Assembly (NCBI RefSeq): GCF_023638035.1
Contig: NZ_JAKRVX010000004.1
Location: 62,001 to 126,000 of the forward strand
Direction: 5' to 3'
From: Natronocalculus amylovorans
Lineage (GTDB): Archaea > Halobacteriota > Halobacteria > Halobacteriales > Haloferacaceae
Length of the DNA stretch: 64,000 bases
Shown: positions 25,723 through 32,881 of the stretch, piece by piece
Layout: every line of letters begins with the position of its first letter
Position numbering within the stretch: the stretch's first letter is position 1
Made by a program: the position numbers and the translations under genes
The notes under the pieces: generated by a model
What the model was told of the DNA's origin: nothing
The model's database searches: none
What the model saw: the letters and a program-made list of their open reading frames with translations, nothing else

Positions 25723-26085
25723 TCACGGGTCGATCGACTTGTGGGCTAAAACAGAATAATCGTCATCGATCTGTGCAGGAAATCGACGCACCTCGTTGAA
25801 TTCCATTCCTCGCCGTACCTCGTCTTCGAACCTATCGAACTCGACGAATTTCATATCCGATAACTCGGGGAGCAGGACGTGGTGGAGCTCGTAACAGACC
25901 GTGAGGTACTCTTCGTAATCAAGTGTCTCTCCCTTACAAAGTATCGGATCAGCAGGGATCGAACGTTCTTCCAGTAACGCACGTAATACTCGCCCCTGTT
26001 GCGCTGACAGCACGCTTTCGATTCGAGTACCAGTACAGAACTCGTCACTCACGGCTCTGTTACCTTCGATCGCTCCAGTCTTCAT
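25723..26085 (-). CDS. DUF7344-like winged-helix protein
   Basis: 120 residues: QQGRVLRALLEERSIPADPI, then a helical region, then the hallmark YELHHVLLPELSDMKFVEFD, which corresponds to the L-H-H-x-x-L-P-x-L segment ending a haloarchaeal wHTH (DUF7344). Proteins of this family are thought to be DNA-binding regulators in signalling loci. It is nine bases downstream of a 61-residue gene and in line with a HalOD1 gene, forming a likely three-gene transcript. The recognition helix is less obvious than in the paralogue at 30694-31107, so divergence is possible. Confidence 0.62.
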   Translation of the reverse strand: MKTGAIEGNRAVSDEFCTGTRIESVLSAQQGRVLRALLEERSIPADPILCKGETLDYEEYLTVCYELHHVLLPELSDMKFVEFDRFEDEVRRGMEFNEVRRFPAQIDDDYSVLAHKSIDP

Positions 26086-26094
26086 TGCGCTTGG

Positions 26095-26280
26095 TCACTC
26101 TGGATGCCCATTCTTTTTGACTTCAGTGACGACCACGTCCCAGTCCGGATGTTCGGCACCGTTCCGACATGCGAATCCTCCCTCCACATCGACTTCATTC
26201 TCGTAGGCCCTGCGAAGGAGCGCTTTCAGCTCCTCGCGCAATTCCATCTTCGAGGTGATGGGCGTCTCCTCAGAAGTCAT
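26095..26280 (-). CDS. Small haloarchaeal protein (61 residues)
   Basis: Starts at ATG 26280 (MTSEETPITSKMELREELKA), overlapping the HalOD1 stop by 11 bases; the longer in-frame start at 26337 would overlap much more and is unlikely. The sequence continues LLRRAYENEVDVEGGFACRN, then GAEHPDWDVVVTEVKKN. This compact pattern (helix, 'ENxVDVEGG', 'HPDWDVVV') recurs in haloarchaeal genomes as a short conserved protein of unknown function, often beside HalOD1 or wHTH genes. One cysteine is present, so it is not a zinc finger. Probably a signalling accessory. Confidence 0.68.
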   Translation of the reverse strand: MTSEETPITSKMELREELKALLRRAYENEVDVEGGFACRNGAEHPDWDVVVTEVKKNGHPE

Positions 26281-26620
26281 CTTCCCCTGTTTCGTATTGA
26301 TCCGCATGTTCGTGACCTTGAGAGATAGTGACCACACCGTAGCTGGACACGGTTATCGCGTGATCCGCATGTGTAAATGAGACGTTGATATCTCCGATCG
26401 TTCCGTTGCGAACGCGGACGAGCGCATCCAATGCGTCTGGGTCAACAGCGGAATAGAGCGGGTCCAGTTCAACCGAATCAACGGCCATCACTTCTGCCAA
26501 CGTTGCGCTGACAGCCATGCTTGCAGGCGTCTTCTCGAGATCAAACTGGCTACGAACTGCCCCAGTCTCCTGATGATCCTCGATCGCCTCTACGCCCACT
26601 TTAGAAACTATTCCATCCAT
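26270..26620 (-). CDS. HalOD1 output-domain protein
   Basis: 116 residues. The core is typical and intact: MAVSATLAEVMAVDSVELDP, LYSAVDPDALDALVRV, then the strand pair VSFTHADHAITVSSYGVVTI. HalOD1 is a haloarchaeal domain placed at the output end of signalling proteins; stand-alone versions such as this probably act through protein-protein contacts. It is first in a compact minus-strand group with the 61-residue protein and the DUF7344-like gene. It is the only intact HalOD1 of three copies in the window. Confidence 0.75.
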   Translation of the reverse strand: MDGIVSKVGVEAIEDHQETGAVRSQFDLEKTPASMAVSATLAEVMAVDSVELDPLYSAVDPDALDALVRVRNGTIGDINVSFTHADHAITVSSYGVVTISQGHEHADQYETGEDDF

Positions 26621-26705
26621 TTCAACTCATTCTATCAGTCTGAACCAGTTCAAAACGCGCACTGATAATACAGAGGGTTTATAACAAATCTACCCGCGAG
26701 AACGC

Positions 26706-27350
26706 TCACAGCGCACCCATGAGCGTCGCTCCAATGAGGCGTCGATGTCCGCGTCGGAGTCGTGACGAAAGCGATTGCTGAGTGATGCCGAGTTCGTCAG
26801 CAATCTCTTCGAGCGACGCCTCACGAGGGGTGTCGAAGTAGCCACGCTTGTACGCCAATACCAGCGCCTCGTGCTGGGTTTCGGTCAGCTCGTAGCCCTC
26901 CCCCTGGATCGGAAGCATTGCGTGGACTGCGGTGATCGTTATCGGGATATCGTTTTGCTGGCAGTACTCTCGAAAGTCAGCGATTGCCTGCCGAGCCTCT
27001 CCGCGCACCTCAAATTGCCACCCATCTTTCGTTCCAGTGCCGGTGAGCAGGACGACGTTAGCTTTGGCTAGGGCAGTCAGGACACCAAAATACTCGTCTT
27101 TCCACTCTGCACGCATGAGATACTCGTCCTCGACGCTATCGATCAATCGAATGCCCTTCACGCCAACGTGTCGTTCGAACTCGGCTTCGATGTCCTCGGT
27201 TTCCACGCCACGCACCCAGAAGTACGGGATGACCAGTGTCTGGTGTGGAATCAGTCGCTCCAGTTCGACTGTCACTCCCGGCAAGCTCTCGAAGATACTC
27301 CCCAGTGGAAACTCCGCTACCGGACTTGTAAACTCCATCACAGTCGCCAT
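26706..27350 (-). CDS. HTH-10 (bacterio-opsin activator type) regulator
   Basis: About 214 residues from the MATVMEFTSP start at 27350; an alternative ATG at 27371 adds seven residues (MSDEGSY). The N-terminal domain is the Bat-like sensor module (SPVAEFPLGSIFESLPGVTV and 'ELERLIPHQTLVIPYFWVRG'). The C-terminal HTH-10 begins LTETQHEALVLAYKRGYFDT, followed by SLEEIADELGITQQSLSSRL. These are archaeal transcription factors. It is divergent from a second HTH-10 gene at 29927; an IS200/IS605 element separates them. A palindrome-like TGGTGTACCATG is located about 20 bases upstream of the longer start. Confidence 0.88.
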   Translation of the reverse strand: MATVMEFTSPVAEFPLGSIFESLPGVTVELERLIPHQTLVIPYFWVRGVETEDIEAEFERHVGVKGIRLIDSVEDEYLMRAEWKDEYFGVLTALAKANVVLLTGTGTKDGWQFEVRGEARQAIADFREYCQQNDIPITITAVHAMLPIQGEGYELTETQHEALVLAYKRGYFDTPREASLEEIADELGITQQSLSSRLRRGHRRLIGATLMGAL

Positions 27351-27389
27351 GTAGGAACCTTCGTCCGACATGTGGATAATTGACGTGGC

Positions 27390-27401
27390 TGGTGTACCAT
27401 G
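27390..27401. promoter_or_regulatory. Candidate operator TGGTGTACCATG, copy 1
   Basis: An inverted-repeat-like 12-mer just upstream of the leftward HTH-10 gene. The identical 12-mer occurs at 29869-29880 upstream of the rightward HTH-10 gene. At the second site it is extended to CATGGT-GT-ACCATG. Confidence 0.4.
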
Positions 27402-27430
27402 GCGTCGAGACAGGCTAAAGCACGGCCTAT

Positions 27431-27790
27431 GACATCCTCCTCGGCGTAAACGCCGAGGTTTCCTCTCGCTGTCTGTGGCGGGCCCACAGACACGGAGGCA
27501 AGATTCCCTTGCAGTACTCCGGTTTGTGTGCTGTTCGTCAGTCCTGTGAAGGAGTGGTGTACTTGAGTATCTGCTTGAACCACATAGGCCGTGCCATCGA
27601 CCTGACTCAGCCTTACGGCAGAGTCTCACATCGGGCAGGCTCGCGTTTTTGATAACGGAGGAACGCCAAGCCACCTCCAATTTTCCCAAGTGAGCTATCT
27701 AAACATAAGGCTTGATTCAAATTAAAACCCCGGTTTGAGAGACACTCGGCGCGATTCACGCCCGGCGTAAACGCCGGGACTCTCTCGCTG
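27431..27790. mobile_element. Palindrome-associated mobile relic (PATE-like), no coding capacity
   Basis: Two hairpins bound this stretch: CCTCGGCG-TAAA-CGCCGAGG at 27439-27458 and CCCGGCG-TAAA-CGCCGGG at 27761-27778. They share the TAAA loop and similar trailing sequence ending CTCTCGCTG. No gene lies between. GACATCCTCC before the first hairpin is typical of IS200/IS605 ends. This fits a non-autonomous derivative mobilised by an IS200/IS605 transposase, like the PATEs described from Haloquadratum. Confidence 0.5.
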
Positions 27791-27808
27791 TTATAGGTAG
27801 GTGAACTG

Positions 27809-27829
27809 CCTCGGGGTCAAGCCCCGAGG
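27809..27829. repeat. IS terminal hairpin, left
   Basis: Perfect 8-base stem CCTCGGGG/CCCCGAGG with loop TCAAG, directly downstream of the tnpB stop. Identical to the right hairpin. It may also be the 3' end of the guide (omega) RNA expected downstream of tnpB. Confidence 0.7.
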
Positions 27830-27840
27830 CTTCCCGTGGT

Positions 27841-29115
27841 TTAGTCGGACACTCCCATCCGACCATCGGCCTGATAGCCTCGAACGGTCGGGCGGGTCAC
27901 GGTCGGGGCGTCCACAGCCCCCGATGCCTGCCGTCGCACCTTCCGAACAACGGGAAGGCTGTTGAGAGCAGGCACATTCCAATCGAGTTTCTTCACGCCT
28001 TTCACGGCGATGTTAACGCTTGCACCACGGTCGCTGTGGTCTTGATGGCCACAGTCTTTGCACTTGAACCGCTTCTTGTTACGGTTCGCACGTTCTGTAT
28101 GTCCGCACATCGGACACCGCTGGCTCGTGTACGCAGGATCAATCCGCGAGGTCGGGATGCCCTCGAACGACGCCTTGTACGACGTATAGAACTGTAGGGC
28201 GCGGAACGGGAGGTGGTGCAAGCATCGGTTCATTCGCGTGCCGTAGTCGATACTGTCGCGCATCTCTTTGAGGTCTTCAAAGACGATGCACGGCTTCTCG
28301 AACTGTTGGCTCCACTCCACGATGTGCCGAGATACCTTGTGGAGTCGGTCGCGGACAAACCGTTCTTCGCGCCCTTCCAACGTGTCGTGGATGCTGTCTT
28401 TCCCGGCGTTCTGCACGCGCTTCCGCATCGTGAAGTAGCGGTGGCGCTCGAACTTGATTTCGGGGAAGTCGATGACCAACGAGTCCTCGACGCCATCCTC
28501 GGAGAGTGCGGTGAGAGCCACGTTGTCCTCATTCACGTCCACGCCGACAACCGTCCGTGAGTCCTGCTTGTCCCGAACTGTTTGTTCGGTGTTGGTGACG
28601 TTGACGTGCAACTCAGGAGTGTCGTTGTGGAACAGGGCCTCCGCCGTCCCAATCTTCCACTCGTCACTTTCGAGTGCGGTCTGGAGAATATCGAGGTGAG
28701 CGTCACTCCCTTCGAGGACGCCCTTGACGTGGTTGTACGGTTTCGCGCTGATTCGGAACGCCACATTGCCATCGTCGGTGAGCGACAAATTGTACCCCTC
28801 CTCGTAGTTCGCACGAAGCGGGTACGCACCGTCCTTGGTGTGGCTCGGGAGCCCGAAGTCGTCGTACTCGTAGTAGTTCTCCATTGCACCGAGAGCCTTA
28901 GCGACAACGCGCTGAGTCGTGTTCTTCACGAGGTTGGCATCGTCTGCCACGCGGTCGGGAATCGTATTCCAGTCCACATCTTCTTTGGCGAGACGGATGG
29001 TTTCGTTGTACACCGAGCGGGCTTCGAGCGTGGCGTCGTACAACAGGCTCTTGTTATCACTCTGGATGTTGAGCTGGAAGTCCAGAGTCTTGACGAGAGC
29101 CTGTGAGCCTGTCAT
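27841..29115 (-). CDS. tnpB: TnpB RNA-guided nuclease of the IS200/IS605 element
   Basis: 424 residues, full length. The RuvC-like nuclease residues are visible: Asp in VVGVDVNEDNVAL, Glu in PCIVFEDLKEMRD, and Asp in HQDHSDRGASVNIA. The zinc finger is C-x2-C...C-x2-C (TSQRCPMCGH and KRFKCKDCGH). TnpB is an RNA-guided DNA nuclease related to Cas12, which helps retain the element at its donor site. The 3' end and the following hairpin probably encode the guide RNA. The start overlaps the stop of the DUF2080 gene (ATGA). All motifs are intact, so activity is likely. Confidence 0.93.
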   Translation of the reverse strand: MTGSQALVKTLDFQLNIQSDNKSLLYDATLEARSVYNETIRLAKEDVDWNTIPDRVADDANLVKNTTQRVVAKALGAMENYYEYDDFGLPSHTKDGAYPLRANYEEGYNLSLTDDGNVAFRISAKPYNHVKGVLEGSDAHLDILQTALESDEWKIGTAEALFHNDTPELHVNVTNTEQTVRDKQDSRTVVGVDVNEDNVALTALSEDGVEDSLVIDFPEIKFERHRYFTMRKRVQNAGKDSIHDTLEGREERFVRDRLHKVSRHIVEWSQQFEKPCIVFEDLKEMRDSIDYGTRMNRCLHHLPFRALQFYTSYKASFEGIPTSRIDPAYTSQRCPMCGHTERANRNKKRFKCKDCGHQDHSDRGASVNIAVKGVKKLDWNVPALNSLPVVRKVRRQASGAVDAPTVTRPTVRGYQADGRMGVSD

Positions 29116-29267
29116 TCTTCGTCTTGTTTGGCGGGTTCTGAGGTTCGGACGACTTTCACGTCGGCCCCACGCCAGCGTTTAGGAACGGTGACGTGGGCAC
29201 TGTTCCCGAACGGTTTGACCTCACCGTCGAGAACTTCTTCGCCGTCGATTTCAAAGCGATTCACCAT
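29112..29267 (-). CDS. DUF2080 family transposase-associated protein
   Basis: 51 residues from ATG at 29267 to TGA at 29112. It encodes MVNRFEIDGEEVLDGEVKPF, then GNSAHVTVPKRWRGADVKVV and RTSEPAKQDEE. This is the well-known small partner of haloarchaeal IS200/IS605 elements, with an AbrB-like beta core (GNSAHVTVPKRW). It is probably DNA-binding and may regulate the element. The ATGA overlap with tnpB means both proteins come from one message. It lies in the tnpA-tnpB intergenic region and is too short for routine ORF calling. Confidence 0.88.
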   Translation of the reverse strand: MVNRFEIDGEEVLDGEVKPFGNSAHVTVPKRWRGADVKVVRTSEPAKQDEE

Positions 29268-29319
29268 ACCTATGTATATATTTTGGATATACTTAACTGT
29301 GTTGGTGGAGTGGTTCGAT

Positions 29320-29763
29320 ATGGGCGAGAAGCGGTCGAATCACACGGTGTACAACGTCAACTACCACTTCGTGTGGTGTCGTCAATCGGAGATTGACTGC
29401 TTGCAAATCTCCGGTTTGCAATGTCCGAAATATCGCCACTCGATTCTCGAACCCATCGAGGATTCGCTGGAAGCGAGTTTTCGCAACGTGTGCGACGAGT
29501 ACGATTACGAGATACTGTCGTTCCACATCTCACCCGGCCACGTACACCTGTTCTTGTCAGCCCATCCGAAGCACGCCCCGAGCGAGATTGTACGAACTGT
29601 CAAGAGCATCACGGCGCGGGAGATGTGGGAACAGCACGAGTCTTTCTTGGAGGAGTATCTGTGGGGTGGTGGATTCTGGGAACAGTCGTACTACATCGGA
29701 ACGGCAGGAACAGTCTCAACAGAAACGATTGAGCGGTACATCGAGCGGACAGAACACGTCTAA
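29320..29763 (+). CDS. tnpA: IS200-type TnpA transposase (Y1 HUH) with a 15-residue insertion
   Basis: 147 residues from ATG 29320. The HUH motif is HVHLF (His74, His76); the catalytic tyrosine is in EQSYYIGTAG (Tyr124 or Tyr125). TnpA cuts and rejoins single-stranded DNA at the terminal hairpins. Family members read HFVWCPKYRH; here 15 residues (RQSEIDCLQISGLQC, residues 21-35) separate HFVWC from PKYRH. The 45-base insert is in frame and rich in hairpins. The protein may be inactive or tolerant of a surface loop. It is divergent from the DUF2080/tnpB pair. Confidence 0.9.
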   Translation: MGEKRSNHTVYNVNYHFVWCRQSEIDCLQISGLQCPKYRHSILEPIEDSLEASFRNVCDEYDYEILSFHISPGHVHLFLSAHPKHAPSEIVRTVKSITAREMWEQHESFLEEYLWGGGFWEQSYYIGTAGTVSTETIERYIERTEHV

Positions 29764-29775
29764 GTGTCGGCTTCA

Positions 29776-29796
29776 CCTCGGGGTCAAGCCCCGAGG
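29776..29796. repeat. IS terminal hairpin, right
   Basis: Same 8-base stem and TCAAG loop as 27809-27829, 12 bases after the tnpA stop. Marks the other end of the element. Confidence 0.7.
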
Positions 29797-29868
29797 CACT
29801 CGCCTTGTTTTCTCTGTAGAATAGCGCATCCCCCGAACAGGGAGAGCTGGTTGAATAATGACTAGGCA

Positions 29869-29880
29869 TGGTGTACCATG
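29869..29880. promoter_or_regulatory. Candidate operator TGGTGTACCATG, copy 2
   Basis: Embedded in CATGGT-GT-ACCATG (29867-29880), an inverted repeat about 47 bases before the ATG of the rightward HTH-10 gene. The same 12-mer precedes the leftward HTH-10 gene. Confidence 0.4.
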
Positions 29881-29926
29881 TCATTTCCTTTTGTACGGCC
29901 CAGAACAAGTATTCTTACATGAGAGT

Positions 29927-30583
29927 ATGAGTGTGATCACGAAGATACGAATTCCACCCGACGACTTCGAACTCGGGCAGATACTCCAGCTTGATGAAGC
30001 ATCGGCTATCGAACTCGAAACGCTCGTGCCCACTGGGGACGTTACGGTGCCTCTCTTCTGGGCCTACGAACCGGCCGAAAACGGGTTTCTCGATGCCGTC
30101 GAACGCTATCCGACAGTCAATAGCGTCACAGAGGTGGACGTGTTCGACGACAGGGTCCTATTCAGACTCGACTGGGATGCGAGCCAGGATCATCTCTTTC
30201 GGTGCATTCTGGATCACGAGGGGCAAATATTGAGTGCAACAGGAACCGCTGAAGGGTGGGATTTCGAGATTCGGTTCCCTCACCGCGAGGCATTGAGTCA
30301 GTGTTGGACGTGTTGCGAGGACGCGCACATATCGCTGAAAATTATCAGTGTATACAATCCCACGGATCCGGGGGTTGGTCCGTGGTACGGCTTGAGCGAG
30401 CCACAACGAGAAGCGCTCATGCTTGCCGTTCGAATGGGATACTACGACATCCCACGAGGCTGTACAACCGAAGAACTCGCGGACAAACTCGGGATTTCTG
30501 ATCAAGCAGTGACGGAACGGCTACGTCGTGCCATCGGTACGTTCACACGGCATGCACTCTTCACCCCCGAACCTGAGGCTTGA
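29927..30583 (+). CDS. HTH-10 (bacterio-opsin activator type) regulator
   Basis: 218 residues from ATG 29927 (MSVITKIRIPPDDFELGQIL). The N-terminal Bat-like domain includes AIELETLVPTGDVTVPLFWA; the C-terminal HTH-10 is LSEPQREALMLAVRMGYYDI, then TTEELADKLGISDQAVTERL and a basic RRAIGTFTRHAL tail. It is a transcription regulator of the same architecture and size as the divergent gene at 26706-27350, but sequence similarity is moderate, so they are old paralogues. The ATG is preceded by TATTCTTACAT, a plausible promoter element. The IS element and PATE-like DNA lie between the two genes. Confidence 0.88.
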   Translation: MSVITKIRIPPDDFELGQILQLDEASAIELETLVPTGDVTVPLFWAYEPAENGFLDAVERYPTVNSVTEVDVFDDRVLFRLDWDASQDHLFRCILDHEGQILSATGTAEGWDFEIRFPHREALSQCWTCCEDAHISLKIISVYNPTDPGVGPWYGLSEPQREALMLAVRMGYYDIPRGCTTEELADKLGISDQAVTERLRRAIGTFTRHALFTPEPEA

Positions 30584-30589
30584 CATCCA

Positions 30590-30609
30590 CCCACGAGTGA
30601 AGTCGTGGG
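30590..30609 (+). mobile_element. IS200/IS605-type terminal hairpin (solo relic)
   Basis: CCCACGAGT-GA-AGTCGTGGG immediately downstream of the HTH-10 stop, flanked by TTGACATCCA and GGGCTTTCTCC, the usual context of archaeal IS200/IS605 ends. It resembles the hairpin at 24431-24450 read on the opposite strand. Confidence 0.5.
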
Positions 30610-30693
30610 CTTTCTCCTTGACTTTCTGTAAGTCGATCGGCTGGCACCCATTGTGCATCATGGGATAGAAGCAAACAGCTGGGACTCCGGTAT

Positions 30694-31107
30694 ATGAGTA
30701 TGGATGAGAATGGAGAGCGAGGAGTATCTGATCTACAGGGGATCGACGATTTACCCAGTCCTGCGGAACAAGAGCGACCGATTTCCCCCGATGGGATTCT
30801 GTCAGCAGTAGGGAACGAATACCGACGCGCCATTCTTAACTCTCTGAATAGTGCTTCCGATGGGATACTGGAATACGAAACACTCGTAGAGCACGTTGCG
30901 GATAAGGTTCGAGACGACGACTCAGATCAAGAAACTGAGGAACACCGACAACGAATCCGAATCGCACTTCACCATACCCATCTCCCAAAACTGGAGGAGG
31001 TCCGGATAATCGACTACGAGGGTGGAACGGGCCACGTTCAGTTTGTTGGTGGTGAGCTGGAACAAGATCTCCTAACACTGGTCGAGTCGTACGACGCCTA
31101 CGAGTGA
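30694..31107 (+). CDS. DUF7344 winged-helix protein
   Basis: 137 residues. Disordered acidic N terminus, then ILSAVGNEYRRAILNSLNSA (first helices of the wHTH), a variable acidic loop, and IRIALHHTHLPKLEEVRIID, the L-H-H-x-H-L-P-x-L motif that defines this haloarchaeal family, followed by YEGGTGHVQFVG as the wing. Presumed DNA-binding regulator in signal-responsive loci. It stands alone on the plus strand; the next gene is convergent. A paralogue is at 25723-26085. The ATG at 30694 is preceded by TCCGGTATAT. Confidence 0.75.
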   Translation: MSMDENGERGVSDLQGIDDLPSPAEQERPISPDGILSAVGNEYRRAILNSLNSASDGILEYETLVEHVADKVRDDDSDQETEEHRQRIRIALHHTHLPKLEEVRIIDYEGGTGHVQFVGGELEQDLLTLVESYDAYE

Positions 31108-31237
31108 CAGAATATCGGACTGGCTTCCCCTCGCTCGACCGAATTCACCGGCCATTCAAAGGCGACTTCAATGGCAGATTCTCCACGTCACTGTGTGTGC
31201 GGGGTTGTTGACATAACGTTGTTCGGCACATTGCGAC

Positions 31238-32881
31238 TCACTGCTTATGGATATTGGATCGGAACAACTTCCGCTGTGCGGCTCGGAGGTGTTGGGTGAA
31301 TGTCGCCCGTGAGATATCAAGCGCATCGGCAAGTTCCCCGGTATTATTTTGGCGTGGTCGCTCAAAGTAGCCTGCCTCGACAGCGAGTTCGAGGACCTGC
31401 TGCTGCCGATCGGTCAACTCGGTGGTTGTGTTTGATTTCGTTGAGCGATGCGTTTTAGACGCGGTCCAAAGTGTGGTGACTGCGTCTTTGCCACAGCATT
31501 CAGAGAGCACATCAACACATGCGTTTACGGTGGTTTCTCCACTAAGAACGACAGAGAGACGTGCATATTCGCTGTTGACAACGGTTTGTGAGAGTGAGAC
31601 GCCAGTGTCGACGAGTCGTGTTTCGGGGACCGGTGACTCGGTGATAACTCCACACAGGATGCGGTTATCTTCATCAGTTCGATACAGATCGATCGAGACG
31701 ATCGAATCAGTGGCATCAGCCGCCTCTGAGAGGTCATCGTCGGTCGGTCCGTCGATCGTTGTTACGTAGAGTACCTCCCGATCATTCCGTGGAATGACAC
31801 TGGTTACACGTAGTGTCGTCCCCGCAGGCAGATGTGATGCGAAGGTAACTAACGGGTGACAGTCGCCAGTGAGCGTAAATTCAACGCTTGTGGAGGCCGA
31901 TGACAGCAGAGTTTGCTTCCAGGTGTTCGTCTGGAAGGCATAAGCGATCGTGTCGGCGTATGCCGAAAGCAATTGCAATTCGCGATCGTTGATTTGGGCT
32001 GCGTCACTATACACAGTGAGCACACCGAACTGGAGCGTCTCGTGGCTAATCGGTACCGCCGCAACTGACCGAAATCCATGGCTGATCGCACGCTTTTTCC
32101 ATGCATCATCATCCGGTTTGTCTGTGTCGGGAAGCGTTTTGACAACAGACTTGGTGTCAGCGAGAGCAACAAGAGTTGGCTCGGTGCTATCGGTCGGTCT
32201 CGTGCCGGGTGTGATCGTGGCTTCGAGGTAGTCAGTGTCGCCAATTGTTGAGAGAGGGATAACCCCACGATCGGCATCGAGGGTTGCGATCCACGCACAG
32301 GCATAGCCTGCAGTGACCAGTTGCTCACAGATATTCTCACCAAGCTCCGATCGCGTGGCCGAACTGGTCACCGTTTCGAGGAGTCGCTCCTTGCTCTGGC
32401 GTTCACGAGTTAGTGCTCGACGGGTTCGATCGGCCGCTACCGCCGAGATGATACGTTCTGCGAGTTTTGATGGTTGTTGGCTGAGGTGCAACTTCCGGAT
32501 GTAGTCGGTGACCTGCTCACCGATCGCCTCACTGGCAACTGTTTCATCACCCTCGCCAGTCACGAGAATAAATGGGAGCTCAACGTTATCGGTGCGGACA
32601 CGTCTCAAGAGGTCAAGGCCGGTCCCATCACCGAGTTGATAATCGCAGACAATACACTCCGGGGGCGTCTCACTAATTGCATTCATTGCGCTCTCGAAAC
32701 TCGTCGCTGTTGAGATACGGAGTCGATCGCTTGCTCGTTCAAGCAGTCGCCGCTGTGTTCGGACCCACGTCTCCTCATCATCGACCAATAACACCGAAAT
32801 CGATCGGTGGGATGCAGGAATGGATGGTAATTCTCTCGGCTTACTCACGGCCGTCCTACACTCCTTGAGCGGCAGAGACAC
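31238..32881 (-). CDS. Response regulator with GAF and HTH-10 output
   Basis: 547 residues (GTG start at 32881; a second in-frame GTG at 32848 gives MSKPREL and is equally plausible). The receiver domain (about 27-145) has VDDEE, phospho-acceptor Asp80 (IVCDYQLGDG), Thr108 and Lys130. A GAF-like domain spans about 165-310 (YACAWIATLDADRGVIPL). A Bat-type sensor region follows, and an HTH-10 at the C terminus (LTDRQQQVLELAVEAGYFER, then GELADALDISRATFTQHLRA). It would be phosphorylated by a histidine kinase, probably the one encoded just upstream, and regulate transcription directly. The giant surface-protein gene at 34994 is a natural target. Confidence 0.88.
   Translation of the reverse strand: MSLPLKECRTAVSKPRELPSIPASHRSISVLLVDDEETWVRTQRRLLERASDRLRISTATSFESAMNAISETPPECIVCDYQLGDGTGLDLLRRVRTDNVELPFILVTGEGDETVASEAIGEQVTDYIRKLHLSQQPSKLAERIISAVAADRTRRALTRERQSKERLLETVTSSATRSELGENICEQLVTAGYACAWIATLDADRGVIPLSTIGDTDYLEATITPGTRPTDSTEPTLVALADTKSVVKTLPDTDKPDDDAWKKRAISHGFRSVAAVPISHETLQFGVLTVYSDAAQINDRELQLLSAYADTIAYAFQTNTWKQTLLSSASTSVEFTLTGDCHPLVTFASHLPAGTTLRVTSVIPRNDREVLYVTTIDGPTDDDLSEAADATDSIVSIDLYRTDEDNRILCGVITESPVPETRLVDTGVSLSQTVVNSEYARLSVVLSGETTVNACVDVLSECCGKDAVTTLWTASKTHRSTKSNTTTELTDRQQQVLELAVEAGYFERPRQNNTGELADALDISRATFTQHLRAAQRKLFRSNIHKQ

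Larger units (their letters stand above)
27800..29800. mobile_element. IS200/IS605 family element with tnpA, tnpB and DUF2080 gene
   Basis: Outer boundaries are approximate and set by two identical hairpins, CCTCGGGG-TCAAG-CCCCGAGG, at 27809-27829 and 29776-29796. Inside are a TnpB gene and DUF2080 gene leftward and a TnpA (Y1 HUH) gene rightward, the divergent arrangement of IS605-type elements. No target duplication is expected because these elements move as single strands. TnpB has all catalytic residues; TnpA carries a 15-residue insertion. Confidence 0.85.

Noticed and set aside
27372-27689. N-terminal extension of the leftward HTH-10 frame by 106 residues
   Set aside because: The extension runs through mobile-element hairpins and is Arg/Ser/Cys-rich; the domain begins at MATVMEF or MSDEGSY.
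28582-29106. 174-codon plus-strand frame opposite tnpB
   Set aside because: Mirror of tnpB codons; TnpB motifs are complete on the other strand.
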